A stretch of 33,959 bases of DNA from an uncultured Myxococcales bacterium. GTDB taxonomy: Bacteria > Myxococcota_A > UBA9042. The position numbers were made by a program, and so were the translations under genes. Positions 16,453-25,627 of this stretch are shown in pieces (positions within the stretch are counted from its first letter, which is position 1; each line of letters opens with the position of its first letter). The notes under the pieces were generated by a model. It had not been told where the DNA came from. It saw only the letters and a program-made list of their open reading frames with translations, and did no database searches. The stretch covers positions 1 through 33,959 of the forward strand of contig CAIMLR010000017.1 in NCBI GenBank assembly GCA_903842345.1, written 5' to 3'.

Positions 16453-17078
16453 GCCTGCCTCTCGATAACGTTTGTACAGTTTGCTGACGGGTACACTGGC
16501 CCGAACCCGGGAACGAGTGACAAGCGATGGCCGACGCCGCAAGGTAGGATGCTCCTGATGTCCGTCAAGGTCCCCTGTCGTGCGCACCTCATTCGCACGG
16601 CCACCCAACGCCATCGGCGAACCTGCCTCGAGGGGCGGTGGCGTCCGCCAGTCGTGCAGCGTCTGCTATGCCAACGATAGGTTGCCGGGAAGCCCGCACT
16701 TCCGCCCGGTCCACGGGTCCATGGCTGCCTTCATTGCGGCCTTGGCCGTTGCTCTCGCTCGACCTGACCATGAGCTTTCTTGCCTGGTCGCCGCTTGCCA
16801 ACGCCGTCACCGACAGCACAAGCTGTGACTTGAACGGCCACCAAGGCGTAAGTGACTGATTATGCAGCGCGCGACAACTGTGCCAAAAAGGAACGGATTG
16901 CTAATAGTCATGGATGCAACGAGTAATTGTCGCGCGGCACGCGGCAGGCGCTTCAAGAGCGCGCAACCGATGTGCAACCCCGGATCGGAACGCCACGGCC
17001 GCTGACGCAGTTGACCTTGCACCGACCTGTCGCTAGCCTGCAGCGCGCGCCGCTCGTTGCGCGACCAAGGGTTCCCGG
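16453..17078. other. Non-coding region upstream of the McrB-like operon
   Basis: About 626 bases between divergent genes hold only short chance-like frames. The segment 16855-16940 is locally more AT-rich than its surroundings and carries a 9-bp inverted repeat (16869-16877 and 16927-16935), so the promoter and regulatory site of the 17079 operon may lie there. No gene is supported. Confidence 0.55.
16869..16935. repeat. 9-bp inverted repeat with 49-bp spacer
   Basis: GCGCGACAA at 16869-16877 is repeated in inverted orientation as TTGTCGCGC at 16927-16935. The enclosed segment is less GC-rich than its surroundings and lies about 145 bases before the AAA+ start at 17079. It may be a two-site operator; the spacer is long for a terminator hairpin and no T-run follows. 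Confidence 0.3.
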
Positions 17079-18971
17079 ATGGATCAGCCCATCGTCTTCG
17101 TTTGTCGCGTGAACGCCCACCGTGAGGGCTGGAACGGCGACATCTGCCGCGAACCAACGACTTGGGACTGCGGCACGCAGCAGGTCACCTTCCGTTCGGA
17201 TTTTTGTGCCGCAGGAATTGACCGTTGCTTCCATTTGCAGCTCTTCGACCCCACCGATCCACGTCTGGTCGTGCCGGACCGGACTGTCGTCGACGCCATA
17301 CGACAGAATTCAGCCTTCCTCAAGAATCAAATCTTGCTCTTCGCCGGCTCGGCCTTCGGGGAACCGAATGGCATCCGTCAGCGCGCGAGCAAGGATGTCG
17401 TTTACGGGGCCTACTGCGTCAAGAGTGCCGAAATCGAGAGGCGTCTCAACCAGGACGTCGTCATCATCCGGCCACACAACGGTGCTTGGACGCTGTTTCC
17501 GCCGAATCGCATCGACAAGCCCTACGATCAACGTTACGAGGACTTGAACTACATCAAGTTCGTGCCTGAGGACGTTGCCCGCGAACTTTTTCGCGGCGCG
17601 TTGGACGACGCCAAGGCAACAAAATGGCACCGTTCGTCGCTGGACCGGCTTTCCACCTTCACGAACGACCTGGACCGCCGCTTGGTCAAAGCGCGCGAGA
17701 CTTTCGAGGGCCTGCCCAAACGTGCATCGGTCGCGAAAGCGCTTTCCTTTGCGCGGCCACAAGATCCATTGCCGTCGGCATTTGCCGACCTCGGACGCCT
17801 CAAGATTTCCGTTGCGCCGAGCCCGGCAGCGAGCACGTTGCCTTCGGCGGTTGTGAACGCACCGAGTGCACTACTACCTGATGGCGTCTCGCCCGAAGCA
17901 CCCACGCCCGCTCCGCTGGAGTCCATTCCCTCGGCGCCTGACGTCGTCGCTTCGGTCCAGGAAGCACATGTCGTAGCAAGTGCCACCGTTACTGACACCC
18001 TCGGCCCCTTGCCGGAGGCGCACTCTCGGGCGCGCGTCGAGGCGGGATATGGCCGTCGGATCCTGACGGCCTTGGAAATCGCGTCGCGTTCGAAGAGCCT
18101 GACGATTCTTACGGGTAACCCTGGGGTGGGCAAGAGCCGTCTCGCCGCTCTGCTCCTCGACGATGCCGGCCAAGAGAGGTCGCTGATCGTGCCGGTCTCC
18201 TCAACTTGGCGCGGTCGCGAAGATCTGCTGGGCTACGTGAACCCGGTCACTGGCCTATTTGAGCCAACCGCGCTCACCTCGTTCCTGCTGGCGGCTGAGC
18301 ACGCGTGGGACCAGGGCGATCGACGGCGTCGCTTGGTCGTGTTCGAGGAATTCAACATCAGCCAGCCGGAGCACTGGCTGTCCGACGTCCTTGTGCGCGC
18401 CGAATACCCCGCGAACGCCCGCAAGGATCGAACGATCGATCTGGGAGGCCGGGCCATCAGCGGCGCGGGCGAACACGAGAGCCGGGTCTACCTCGCACCC
18501 AGTGTCTCGTTCGTGGCTACCATCAACAACGACCACACGGTCCGCGCTCTCTCGCCGCGCGTCATCGATCGTGCGTCCGTCATCGAGATCACGGCAACCG
18601 TGACAGAGGCTCTCGCCCGGGCGGAGGTGGCCATCGATCAGGCCACGACGCGCGTCATTGAGGAACTGAACTCCCTGCTGGAGCCCAAAGGAATCGCTTT
18701 TTCGGTGCGCACGGGGCTGTCGATCAAGCGCTGCGAACCGCATTTGTCTCTGATGGGCCTGAGCTTCTTGCAGCTGATCGACGTGGTGCTGGCCAATGAG
18801 TTACTGTGCAAAGTCCGGCTCATGTCGGGCGACCCGCGCGATGAACAGCTGCTCGAGCACCTGGTGAACTGGTGCGGGCGTGAAGACAGTCGAGCTTTGA
18901 CGCTCTGCGCGGAACGAATCGATTCGTGGGGCGAGCTGATGCGCAGCGGCCGAGATGTCTTCCAAGCCTGA
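17079..18971 (+). CDS. McrB-like AAA+ ATPase with cysteine-rich N-terminal domain
   Basis: The 630-aa protein ends in a McrB/MoxR-type AAA+ module. Walker A is TGNPGVGKS (345-353). Walker B is LVVFEEFN (419-426), where Glu423 replaces the usual Asp. An SQPEHWLSDVL segment parallels the RPEYYLSDLLS of McrB proteins, and sensor 1 is VATINNDHT followed by the SPRVIDRA arginine-finger region. The N-terminal 200 residues form a separate domain opening with FVCRVNAHREGWNGDIC and cysteines at 9, 23, 31, 43 and 50, possibly metal-binding or specificity-giving. A Pro/Ala/Ser-rich linker (about 240-320) joins the halves. The stop is 9 bases before the McrC-like gene. By analogy with McrBC it would form a ring that drives its partner, here probably GTP- or ATP-fuelled. 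Confidence 0.85.
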   Translation: MDQPIVFVCRVNAHREGWNGDICREPTTWDCGTQQVTFRSDFCAAGIDRCFHLQLFDPTDPRLVVPDRTVVDAIRQNSAFLKNQILLFAGSAFGEPNGIRQRASKDVVYGAYCVKSAEIERRLNQDVVIIRPHNGAWTLFPPNRIDKPYDQRYEDLNYIKFVPEDVARELFRGALDDAKATKWHRSSLDRLSTFTNDLDRRLVKARETFEGLPKRASVAKALSFARPQDPLPSAFADLGRLKISVAPSPAASTLPSAVVNAPSALLPDGVSPEAPTPAPLESIPSAPDVVASVQEAHVVASATVTDTLGPLPEAHSRARVEAGYGRRILTALEIASRSKSLTILTGNPGVGKSRLAALLLDDAGQERSLIVPVSSTWRGREDLLGYVNPVTGLFEPTALTSFLLAAEHAWDQGDRRRRLVVFEEFNISQPEHWLSDVLVRAEYPANARKDRTIDLGGRAISGAGEHESRVYLAPSVSFVATINNDHTVRALSPRVIDRASVIEITATVTEALARAEVAIDQATTRVIEELNSLLEPKGIAFSVRTGLSIKRCEPHLSLMGLSFLQLIDVVLANELLCKVRLMSGDPRDEQLLEHLVNWCGREDSRALTLCAERIDSWGELMRSGRDVFQA

Positions 18972-18980
18972 GAGCGAAAG

Positions 18981-20261
18981 ATGGACGAATTCGCCGAGGC
19001 AATCGCTGCTGACCTCCGCTCGGTCTCCCACGAGTTGCTTGAGCGCGGGTTGGCGACCCGTCAGGTGGCCCAAGCCAGCGGTTCTGCCGGTGGCGGCAGC
19101 ACGTCGCGCGCCCTCCTGCTGGCCGTGCACCGAATCGCCGTTCTGATGCCCACCCTGCTGGACGAAGCGCAGACAATCGAAGGATTGGCCCTCGACGAAG
19201 TTCGCACCACACTCAGTCCCCTGCGTTCTGTGCCGTCGCAGCGCCCGTCAGACTACTTAATGGACGAGTCGACCGGCCACCTCGTGCCGCTGCGCTGGCT
19301 GCAGCCGACGCATCGGGAAGAGCCGGTCCTGCCGCCCCTGCGCTGGCTCATGTACGTCGTCGAGACGCTGCAATACCTGGTGGAACAACATCTGCGACGC
19401 TTGACCAAACAGGTGCAGGATGCGGAGGCCGTGCGCAGCGGCGACTCCACGTACGCGCTTGCGGACGCGGTGCGGTTGCGCGAGTTACTGGCGCCAATTC
19501 AGCGGGCGGCACGCTTGATCGCATTGGCGAGGCAGCAAATTCAAGGGCACGCCGGCCGACTGATCTCCCCAAGCGAACGTTTGCCGGATCCGTTCCCGAT
19601 GTCGAGTGCGTGGCGCTCTCTGCGTCGGGACCTGACATCGTTGATGAATCCGCACGCCGCCCTGCCCGAGTTGGTGCGTTCGCTCCTCACCTTTCCCGTG
19701 GACGTCGCCGAGCTCCCGTTCCTCTATCAGCGCTGGTGCGGTTTGCAGCTTCTCCGAGCCTTTGCCAGGCAAGGTTGGGATCCCGCCGGCGACACGGTCG
19801 GCCCGCTTTTTCTCGGCGGCAAAATCGAGCTGCGCAACGCCGGTCGTCAAATCGAGCTCTGGGTCGAGCCGAGGCTGGACCGAGCCAAGGCGACGACGGT
19901 TGGTTTCGGACCGCTCGATACGCTCGATGTGACGCCTGACTACCTGATCGTCACGCGCACGCGGGGCGGGCGAGATTTGTTTGTGCTGGATCCGACCTTG
20001 ATGACCAATCTGACAGAATCCCGCAAAGACCGCTACTTGGTCAACATCCAAGGCGTTGACGCCCTGCTGGTCGCGGGCGTGCCTGTGGCGCGTCGGCCGG
20101 AGCGGGCGTGGGCGTGCGTGCCACTTAGGACCGGTGTGTGCCACCTCGGAGATCCCGCAGGCAAGTCGGGCGCGATTCCGATGCACCCTGTGCACTGGCG
20201 GAGCGAACCGTTGGACGCGTGGCTGGCGGATGTGTTGCGGTTCGACGCTGCGTGGTCGTGA
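18981..20261 (+). CDS. McrC/DUF2357-like partner with degenerate nuclease motif
   Basis: The 426-aa protein pairs with the upstream AAA+ gene (9-base gap). Its C-terminal half aligns by eye with the second McrC-like protein in this window: LPFLYQRWCGLQLLRA against VYEYWCFVQL, and TPDYLIV...LFVLDPT against RPDFVLQ...VLVFDAK. D320 and D337 occupy the PD-(D/E)XK aspartates, but the residue in the catalytic Lys position is T339. The N-terminal half is helical (about 100-190) and resembles the DUF2357 helical region. It may be an inactive structural partner, or another Lys or Arg (for example K349) may serve. No membrane or signal segment is seen. The start at 18981 has only a weak GAGAG upstream. 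Confidence 0.75.
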   Translation: MDEFAEAIAADLRSVSHELLERGLATRQVAQASGSAGGGSTSRALLLAVHRIAVLMPTLLDEAQTIEGLALDEVRTTLSPLRSVPSQRPSDYLMDESTGHLVPLRWLQPTHREEPVLPPLRWLMYVVETLQYLVEQHLRRLTKQVQDAEAVRSGDSTYALADAVRLRELLAPIQRAARLIALARQQIQGHAGRLISPSERLPDPFPMSSAWRSLRRDLTSLMNPHAALPELVRSLLTFPVDVAELPFLYQRWCGLQLLRAFARQGWDPAGDTVGPLFLGGKIELRNAGRQIELWVEPRLDRAKATTVGFGPLDTLDVTPDYLIVTRTRGGRDLFVLDPTLMTNLTESRKDRYLVNIQGVDALLVAGVPVARRPERAWACVPLRTGVCHLGDPAGKSGAIPMHPVHWRSEPLDAWLADVLRFDAAWS

Positions 20262-20663
20262 CCAACAGTGGCCGATGGGTCGGCTGATTCTGCGTCGGCG
20301 CGGACCAGCAGAACGGGCAGGCTCAGATGCGCCCGGAACGTGCTTGCCTTGCACACTTATTATGCGTGATACGCCACAACCCGACCGACTCGTGTGTTGC
20401 TTCTTTCTCGGCGGCCGCTGCCCATGGATCGGGGGGCGCCCCGAAACGCCCAAACGATCCGAAATGCGCACTGAAGCGGGTACGACAGCTCCCACGCGCC
20501 AAATCCGCCCGGGCGACGCCCGACCGCAACCCAAACCGCACGGCGTGACCGTCGTCCGCCCTGGTACCGAGGTCGAGGCCCACGGTCGCCGCTGAGAAAT
20601 CGTCAGTACAGACCCCGCCGGCGAGCAACACCGCGACCGGTGGGTCGGCCCGAGCTTGGAGCC
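20262..20663. other. Gap between convergent operons
   Basis: These 402 bases lie between the ends of the plus-strand McrBC-like pair and the minus-strand SNF2 gene, where terminators are expected. The only candidate I see is a weak GC hairpin at 20430-20443 (five-base stem, four-base loop) without a T-run. No gene is supported; frames are short and Arg/Pro-rich. Confidence 0.5.
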
Positions 20664-23600
20664 TCAGGGCGCCAGATCAATCGCCCACCGCGCCAGTTCC
20701 TCACTGCCCAGCGTCGATCGCCCCAGCAAGGTCACCAGCTCTTCTTGCCGCGGTTGGCCGAACGCGACCCGATAGGCCGCGAGCTGCCGCTTGAGCGAGC
20801 GGAGTTCTTCGACCTCCCGTGTGTACGGCAAAGCGGGAACGCGGCGCTGCACCTTGAACGGACCCGGCGCGACCCAAAAGGGAATCAAGTCGCTTTTGCC
20901 TTCAGCTCGCGCCGCCGCATCAGCAAGTCCGAACAGCGCGGCCCACAGGTCCGTCCCTGGGCGCCACAAGTCGAGCGCTTCCTTCTCATGCTCGTGCGCG
21001 ACGTTCCGGCGGACCGCGTGTCCCTTGTAGCGGTGCACACGCCCTTCGCGCTGCTCCAGGTCCACGGGATTGCCGGGCAGATTCCAGTGGACGAGGCGGT
21101 GACACCAAGGGTGGAAGTCCAGCCCCTCCTGGCCGATGGATGTGCTCGCCAGCACGAACGGCCGAAACGGACTGTTGAAGGCCGCGCGGAGGTCGTCTTG
21201 CGAAAATTGCTGTTGGTCGGTACGCACGTCGCCAAAGCGCAGGGCGAAGCTGGTCCGCACCCGGACGGTCTGCTCTTGCACATCCCCCTCGCGGTCATTG
21301 GGCAGATCCAGGCACTGTGCGTGGACACGCGCGACAGGTGGCTCGACGACTTTGGCCAGTGCCTGCAGGCACTTCTCAGCCGCGGCGTCCGGGTCTTCGC
21401 CTGCTGACCACGCGACCTGCTCAGCGCCCTGATGCCAAGCCTCATCAAGCACGGCCTGCAGATTGCCATCGATGCAGTAACGCAACACGAGGCGCCAGTA
21501 GTGCGCTTCCTCGCGGGACGCCACGGATGAGCGCGGCGTCAACTGGTGCAGAAGCTTGATGACATCCGGACGATTGAACAGCTTCCAGAACCCGTGGGCC
21601 AGCTTGAGCGCCAAGCAACGGCGCACCGGCTCGGATACTGGGCTCGCCAGCATCATCCGGGCGGCGAGCACCGCGGGGGACCCGAGGGCGACATCCGTCA
21701 GCAGATCGGCGAGGCCGTCCGGCATGCGACCCAAGTTGGTCCGATCCAAGCTCAAAAAGTCGTCGACGTGGCTGACAAACGCATCCGGGTTGGGCACGTC
21801 GGTGGCGGCGCGGACGCTCTCAAGAAAGGGCCCGAGACCCGGGTCCAGCGCCAGCGGGGCGTACCATTCCCACCGATCGTCCACTTCCTGTGCCTGCTGC
21901 TCCGGCGTCGTGCACGCCGCGAGCAACTCGACCACACGCGCGCGCACCCACGTCCGGCGGTCCACGCCTTTGGGCGCCGCGAGTGGATGCGCTTCGTCAG
22001 CCAATGTCAGACATGGCATCAGAAGAAGAAACAGCCGATGCCGCGCCAGAGTGCCTGCACCGCCTTGTGTGAGGCGGAGCAAGGTGGGCTGCTGTCGCGA
22101 CCGGCCAGAGTAGGAGGCGAGCTGTCCGCCCATCATGCGCCGCTCTGCTTCATAGCTCAGCACCGCGCTGATCGCATCGGGGACAACGTTCCAGGCAGAG
22201 AACAGCAACGTCTTGGTCTGCCCTCGATGACCGGCGAACGCTCCCGCAAGCGGCCAATACTCCACGGTGGGCGGGATCCACAGCAACTGCCACAGGCCAC
22301 CGTCCAAGAGGTCCCGCGCCACGTCGCGCAGCTTGGCGTTGGCGAGGGGCACGGGATTCCAGCGACTCAACGAGGCGTGCTGCAGGAAGGCCAGCGGGCG
22401 CGCCCGCACCACTTTTGTCACGTTACCGCGACTGTTTGCCAGCGCTTCTGTCAGGCGTTCATGGAATTTGTAGCCATGCATGAAGTGCGCGAGATAAGGC
22501 GCCGATTTCCAATACGCCATCGGGTCATTTTCGCCGACAGCCCGGAAGATGGCGTCGGCTGCCATGTACTGGTCGACGTCCTCGCGCAGCAGTTCCAAGA
22601 CGGACTCTGGCGCCTCGACCATCGCGTCGCGATCTTCGCTCGAGGAAACTCGCTCTGTGCGCGCCATGACGGTCCGCAGCGCCGCCTCCACTTTGACCTT
22701 CGCGCCCAGGACGTCAGCTTTCCCGCCGGTCGCAACCCGCTTGAGCGCGCCACCGAACGCCGCAAGATCCTGTTGCAACGCATCGACCCGCGCGGTGTCG
22801 TGCTTGAACAGGAACCGCGTCGTGGCGAGAAAGTCGGCGAAATGCTCTTCGTCCGCAATTTCAGCGTCTTTGGTGAACAGTTTGTAGGGCGTTGCTGACA
22901 GAAGCAACGTGCGCACCGGCTGCCCCTCGGGCGTGGTGAAATCGAAGAGCGATTGCGCCAACTCTGCCGCAGGATCGCGCTTGTCCGGCCGGGTCTCAAG
23001 CAGCGGTTTGAAGCGCTGGAACTCATCGAGAATAACGAGGTCCGGCTGCAGCGCGCCAACGCAGACTTCCGCCAGCAACTTACGCAACTTGCCGATCAGG
23101 GCATTGCGCGGAACACGCGCATCTTCGGGCCAAGCCTCGCGGATGCGAAAGAACCACGCGTCGCACAAGCTGCGGATCTCGATCTCCAGCGCGGGGTCAG
23201 CGGCAAATTTGGCCGCAAATTCGCTGCGGATCGACGCATCGATGGCGAAGGCCGGATTTTGCAAACGCCAGCGCCAGTCGTCAGTACGGGAAATGCCTCC
23301 CTGCAACAGGTTGGACAGTGGAGTCCAGTTGCCGATGAGTGGCAAGAGCAAGTGGAAGAGGACTTCGCGCTCCTCACCGCGACCCGCCGAGTTGCCCAAT
23401 TGGAACGACGTCGACGGCGTAAAGCTGATGAAGTTGAGCTTGCTGTCGGCGATGCCTCGCTCGCCATCACGCGGGGAGAGCTGCGTCGCGAGCATCGTGA
23501 GCCGGGTTGCCAGCGAGAAGGAGCGTTCGCCTTCCACCCCGACCGTCAACTTGGGCAAGTTCGCGCGTGCGATGCTGCCGTTGCTGCAGATGTAGAGCAC

Positions 23601-23813
23601 GTCGATACGCTTGACGTCGTCCCACAGGCGGTCAATCGTCTTGGCGATGACACCGCGGGCGACGAGCGTCTTGCCCAGCCCGACCTCATCGGCCACCAGG
23701 AACCGCGCGGTGCTGTCCTCAGCCTCAAAGAGCCGGTGAAAGGCGTGGTCAACGGTACGACGCTGAAAAGGCTTGAGAGGCGCCAGGATCTTCTCGACGT
23801 CGGGACGGTTCAC
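20664..23813 (-). CDS. SNF2/superfamily 2 helicase-like ATPase of a defence operon
   Basis: The 1049-aa protein has the helicase motifs in order: a Q-like KPFQRRTV near residue 14, Walker A ADEVGLGKT (41-49), motif II LVILDEFQRF (DEFQ at 263-266), motif III SATPYK (306-311), and in the second RecA lobe IGQEGLDFH and EQREGRVHR (about 890-930). A large insertion sits between the lobes. It should translocate on double-stranded DNA or remodel protein-DNA complexes. The GTG start overlaps the TGA of the PLD gene as GTGA, so the two are translationally coupled, as in other helicase-PLD restriction-like systems such as DISARM. It is the last gene of the DUF6361-PLD-helicase set. Confidence 0.9.
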   Translation of the reverse strand: MNRPDVEKILAPLKPFQRRTVDHAFHRLFEAEDSTARFLVADEVGLGKTLVARGVIAKTIDRLWDDVKRIDVLYICSNGSIARANLPKLTVGVEGERSFSLATRLTMLATQLSPRDGERGIADSKLNFISFTPSTSFQLGNSAGRGEEREVLFHLLLPLIGNWTPLSNLLQGGISRTDDWRWRLQNPAFAIDASIRSEFAAKFAADPALEIEIRSLCDAWFFRIREAWPEDARVPRNALIGKLRKLLAEVCVGALQPDLVILDEFQRFKPLLETRPDKRDPAAELAQSLFDFTTPEGQPVRTLLLSATPYKLFTKDAEIADEEHFADFLATTRFLFKHDTARVDALQQDLAAFGGALKRVATGGKADVLGAKVKVEAALRTVMARTERVSSSEDRDAMVEAPESVLELLREDVDQYMAADAIFRAVGENDPMAYWKSAPYLAHFMHGYKFHERLTEALANSRGNVTKVVRARPLAFLQHASLSRWNPVPLANAKLRDVARDLLDGGLWQLLWIPPTVEYWPLAGAFAGHRGQTKTLLFSAWNVVPDAISAVLSYEAERRMMGGQLASYSGRSRQQPTLLRLTQGGAGTLARHRLFLLLMPCLTLADEAHPLAAPKGVDRRTWVRARVVELLAACTTPEQQAQEVDDRWEWYAPLALDPGLGPFLESVRAATDVPNPDAFVSHVDDFLSLDRTNLGRMPDGLADLLTDVALGSPAVLAARMMLASPVSEPVRRCLALKLAHGFWKLFNRPDVIKLLHQLTPRSSVASREEAHYWRLVLRYCIDGNLQAVLDEAWHQGAEQVAWSAGEDPDAAAEKCLQALAKVVEPPVARVHAQCLDLPNDREGDVQEQTVRVRTSFALRFGDVRTDQQQFSQDDLRAAFNSPFRPFVLASTSIGQEGLDFHPWCHRLVHWNLPGNPVDLEQREGRVHRYKGHAVRRNVAHEHEKEALDLWRPGTDLWAALFGLADAAARAEGKSDLIPFWVAPGPFKVQRRVPALPYTREVEELRSLKRQLAAYRVAFGQPRQEELVTLLGRSTLGSEELARWAIDLAP

Positions 23814-25627
23814 GGCGCCTCCGGTGCGGCGACGGCCGCTTCCACAGCCTGCCAGATGGCGAACAAGTCGTCCGGGATCACCTTGCTACCCTCCTCGGTC
23901 GCGCGGAGGTCAATGAAGAGCTTGCGAATCGCCTCCAGGCGGGTTGGCGCGCGGGATGCGGTGCGCAGCAGGTCGTCGAGCAGCGTCTCTCCATTGAGTC
24001 CGGCAGTCCAAGCCGACTGGCTTGCTGCACCCGGCTCCTTGGCGCCGATCGACCACTCGACCAAGCCCTCCAGGCCGCCCAACAACGCGCGCAAGTAGCA
24101 TAGCAACCGTTCCGGCGAGTCGATGAGCGAACGCAGAACGCGGGCGACACGGCCTTCCGGTAACCCAACGGCCGGCAACTTCAGCGTAACCCGGACATCG
24201 TCCACGTGTGGGTGGTCGACACGCAGCATGAACCCGGCGAACGCGGTGAGCCGGGTGTCAGGCAACCGCCAGTCCACCGACGCCGTCAGCGCCTTCGCGT
24301 CGTCCTCTCCCCACGCGATGGGCCAAAGCGAGGCAGAGACGCCGTCGGGCAGTTCCACGCCGCCTTCCACGCGCCACTGCCACAGTTCGCCATCGGGCGA
24401 GCATTGGATCCGCAAGTCTGCAGCCAAAAGCAGGCGCAACGCCTTGTCCATCTGGCGCTGCGCCTCGACCTTCTTGGCGTCCGACGGCGCGGCACGTCGC
24501 TGGTAGGGCTCGCACAACCGGTCGAGGAAACCATCCTGGGCAAACCGCGCAATGCCAACGCCGGTCTTGCCATTCGGCCCGCCTTTCGGGCCTGTCAGCG
24601 TCGCCATCAACTCCACGTTGGCGCCAGTAAACGCTGCGGAAGTCAGGTTAGCCGAGCCGACAAACCAAGTCGCCTGTGCCCCGTGTTCGACCACAATCAG
24701 CTTGGCGTGGAGGCCATGGGCTTGGCCGAGGTGACCATCCTCAGCCTCGCCCTGCGCCGCCTCGCGCAGCACGCGAACCTCGCGCCAATTCGGCGTCGGG
24801 TCGTGTTGCAATGCGTCCAGCGATTCCTGTCGACTGACAAGCGTGCGCTGGTCAGAACCGCATGCCGCGACGGACTCGAGCGCAGTTTTGTTCACGAAGG
24901 GCGCCATGGCCAGCACGCTGGTCCCGTCCTTCAGCGGCCTCCAGATGCGCGGCCTGCCTTCGCTGAGCCCGAACGCCTTGAACCCGATCGCACCCTCAAA
25001 TCCGTCGGCCTTCGGCACCGGGAACTTCGCGTAGTCCAGCGCGTCCGCCAGCGCGGCGAGAGAAGCGACCACAGTTTCTGGCACCTGGAGTTCCGGACGG
25101 GCGAACCCCGCGATCTGGCGAATGAATGCTGCGAGTTCGCGCGACTCGGGCACGCGACGCCGCTCAGTGGTAGACGTCTCGCTGGCCACGGCGATGTCCC
25201 ACGATCGGTCGAACGTCAGGTTGCGCGACAGCACGGCGACTCGGACGACCGGCGCCGCCGTATCACTGGCAAATTTGGCCACCCAGACTTTGGGATGGAA
25301 GGCGCCACCGTTCGGCGCACGAACCGGGTGGACGCTTGATTCCAGCATCGCGAACAGCGGACGCGCAGTCGCGGGCACAGCGATGCCACCGTGGTCCACA
25401 AACACGTGCACCCGCCCGGCCGCCTCACGTAACGCCGTCAGGATCAGCAGCGGATCGGCCAAGAGCTGCTCAACGCCGTGGTCCGACTGCGCGAGGACCG
25501 CGAGCGGCAGAGCAAGCAGCGCCTCGAGATCCAGGCTGTACGTCGTCAGCACGGCCGTCTCAAGCCGATAGCCGGCCGGAGGGCGCAGGAGGTCGACGGC
25601 AACTTGGCGGGCCTCAGGAGGTAACAT
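23810..25627 (-). CDS. Phospholipase D-family (HKD) nuclease
   Basis: The 605-aa protein has two HKD motifs. The first is H111-P-K113 in AFHPKVWVAKF with N136 in SRNLT. The second is H307-A-K309 in GLHAKLIVV with N327 in GSANLTS. Both copies keep the HxK and the following Asn, so a phosphodiesterase active site formed by the pair looks intact. In defence operons this family usually acts as a metal-independent nuclease, not a lipase. The C-terminal third is helical and unrecognised. Its ATG shares one base with the DUF6361 stop (TGATG) and its stop overlaps the helicase start by four bases, so the three proteins are probably made in fixed ratio. Confidence 0.9.
   Translation of the reverse strand: MLPPEARQVAVDLLRPPAGYRLETAVLTTYSLDLEALLALPLAVLAQSDHGVEQLLADPLLILTALREAAGRVHVFVDHGGIAVPATARPLFAMLESSVHPVRAPNGGAFHPKVWVAKFASDTAAPVVRVAVLSRNLTFDRSWDIAVASETSTTERRRVPESRELAAFIRQIAGFARPELQVPETVVASLAALADALDYAKFPVPKADGFEGAIGFKAFGLSEGRPRIWRPLKDGTSVLAMAPFVNKTALESVAACGSDQRTLVSRQESLDALQHDPTPNWREVRVLREAAQGEAEDGHLGQAHGLHAKLIVVEHGAQATWFVGSANLTSAAFTGANVELMATLTGPKGGPNGKTGVGIARFAQDGFLDRLCEPYQRRAAPSDAKKVEAQRQMDKALRLLLAADLRIQCSPDGELWQWRVEGGVELPDGVSASLWPIAWGEDDAKALTASVDWRLPDTRLTAFAGFMLRVDHPHVDDVRVTLKLPAVGLPEGRVARVLRSLIDSPERLLCYLRALLGGLEGLVEWSIGAKEPGAASQSAWTAGLNGETLLDDLLRTASRAPTRLEAIRKLFIDLRATEEGSKVIPDDLFAIWQAVEAAVAAPEAP

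Noticed and set aside
20430-20443. GC hairpin between convergent genes as an intrinsic terminator
   Set aside because: The stem is only five base pairs and no T-run follows on either strand, so it is not listed as a terminator.
21546-22898. Plus-strand open frame of 450 codons inside the SNF2 gene
   Set aside because: The helicase motifs on the minus strand are unambiguous; the plus-strand translation shows no family pattern.
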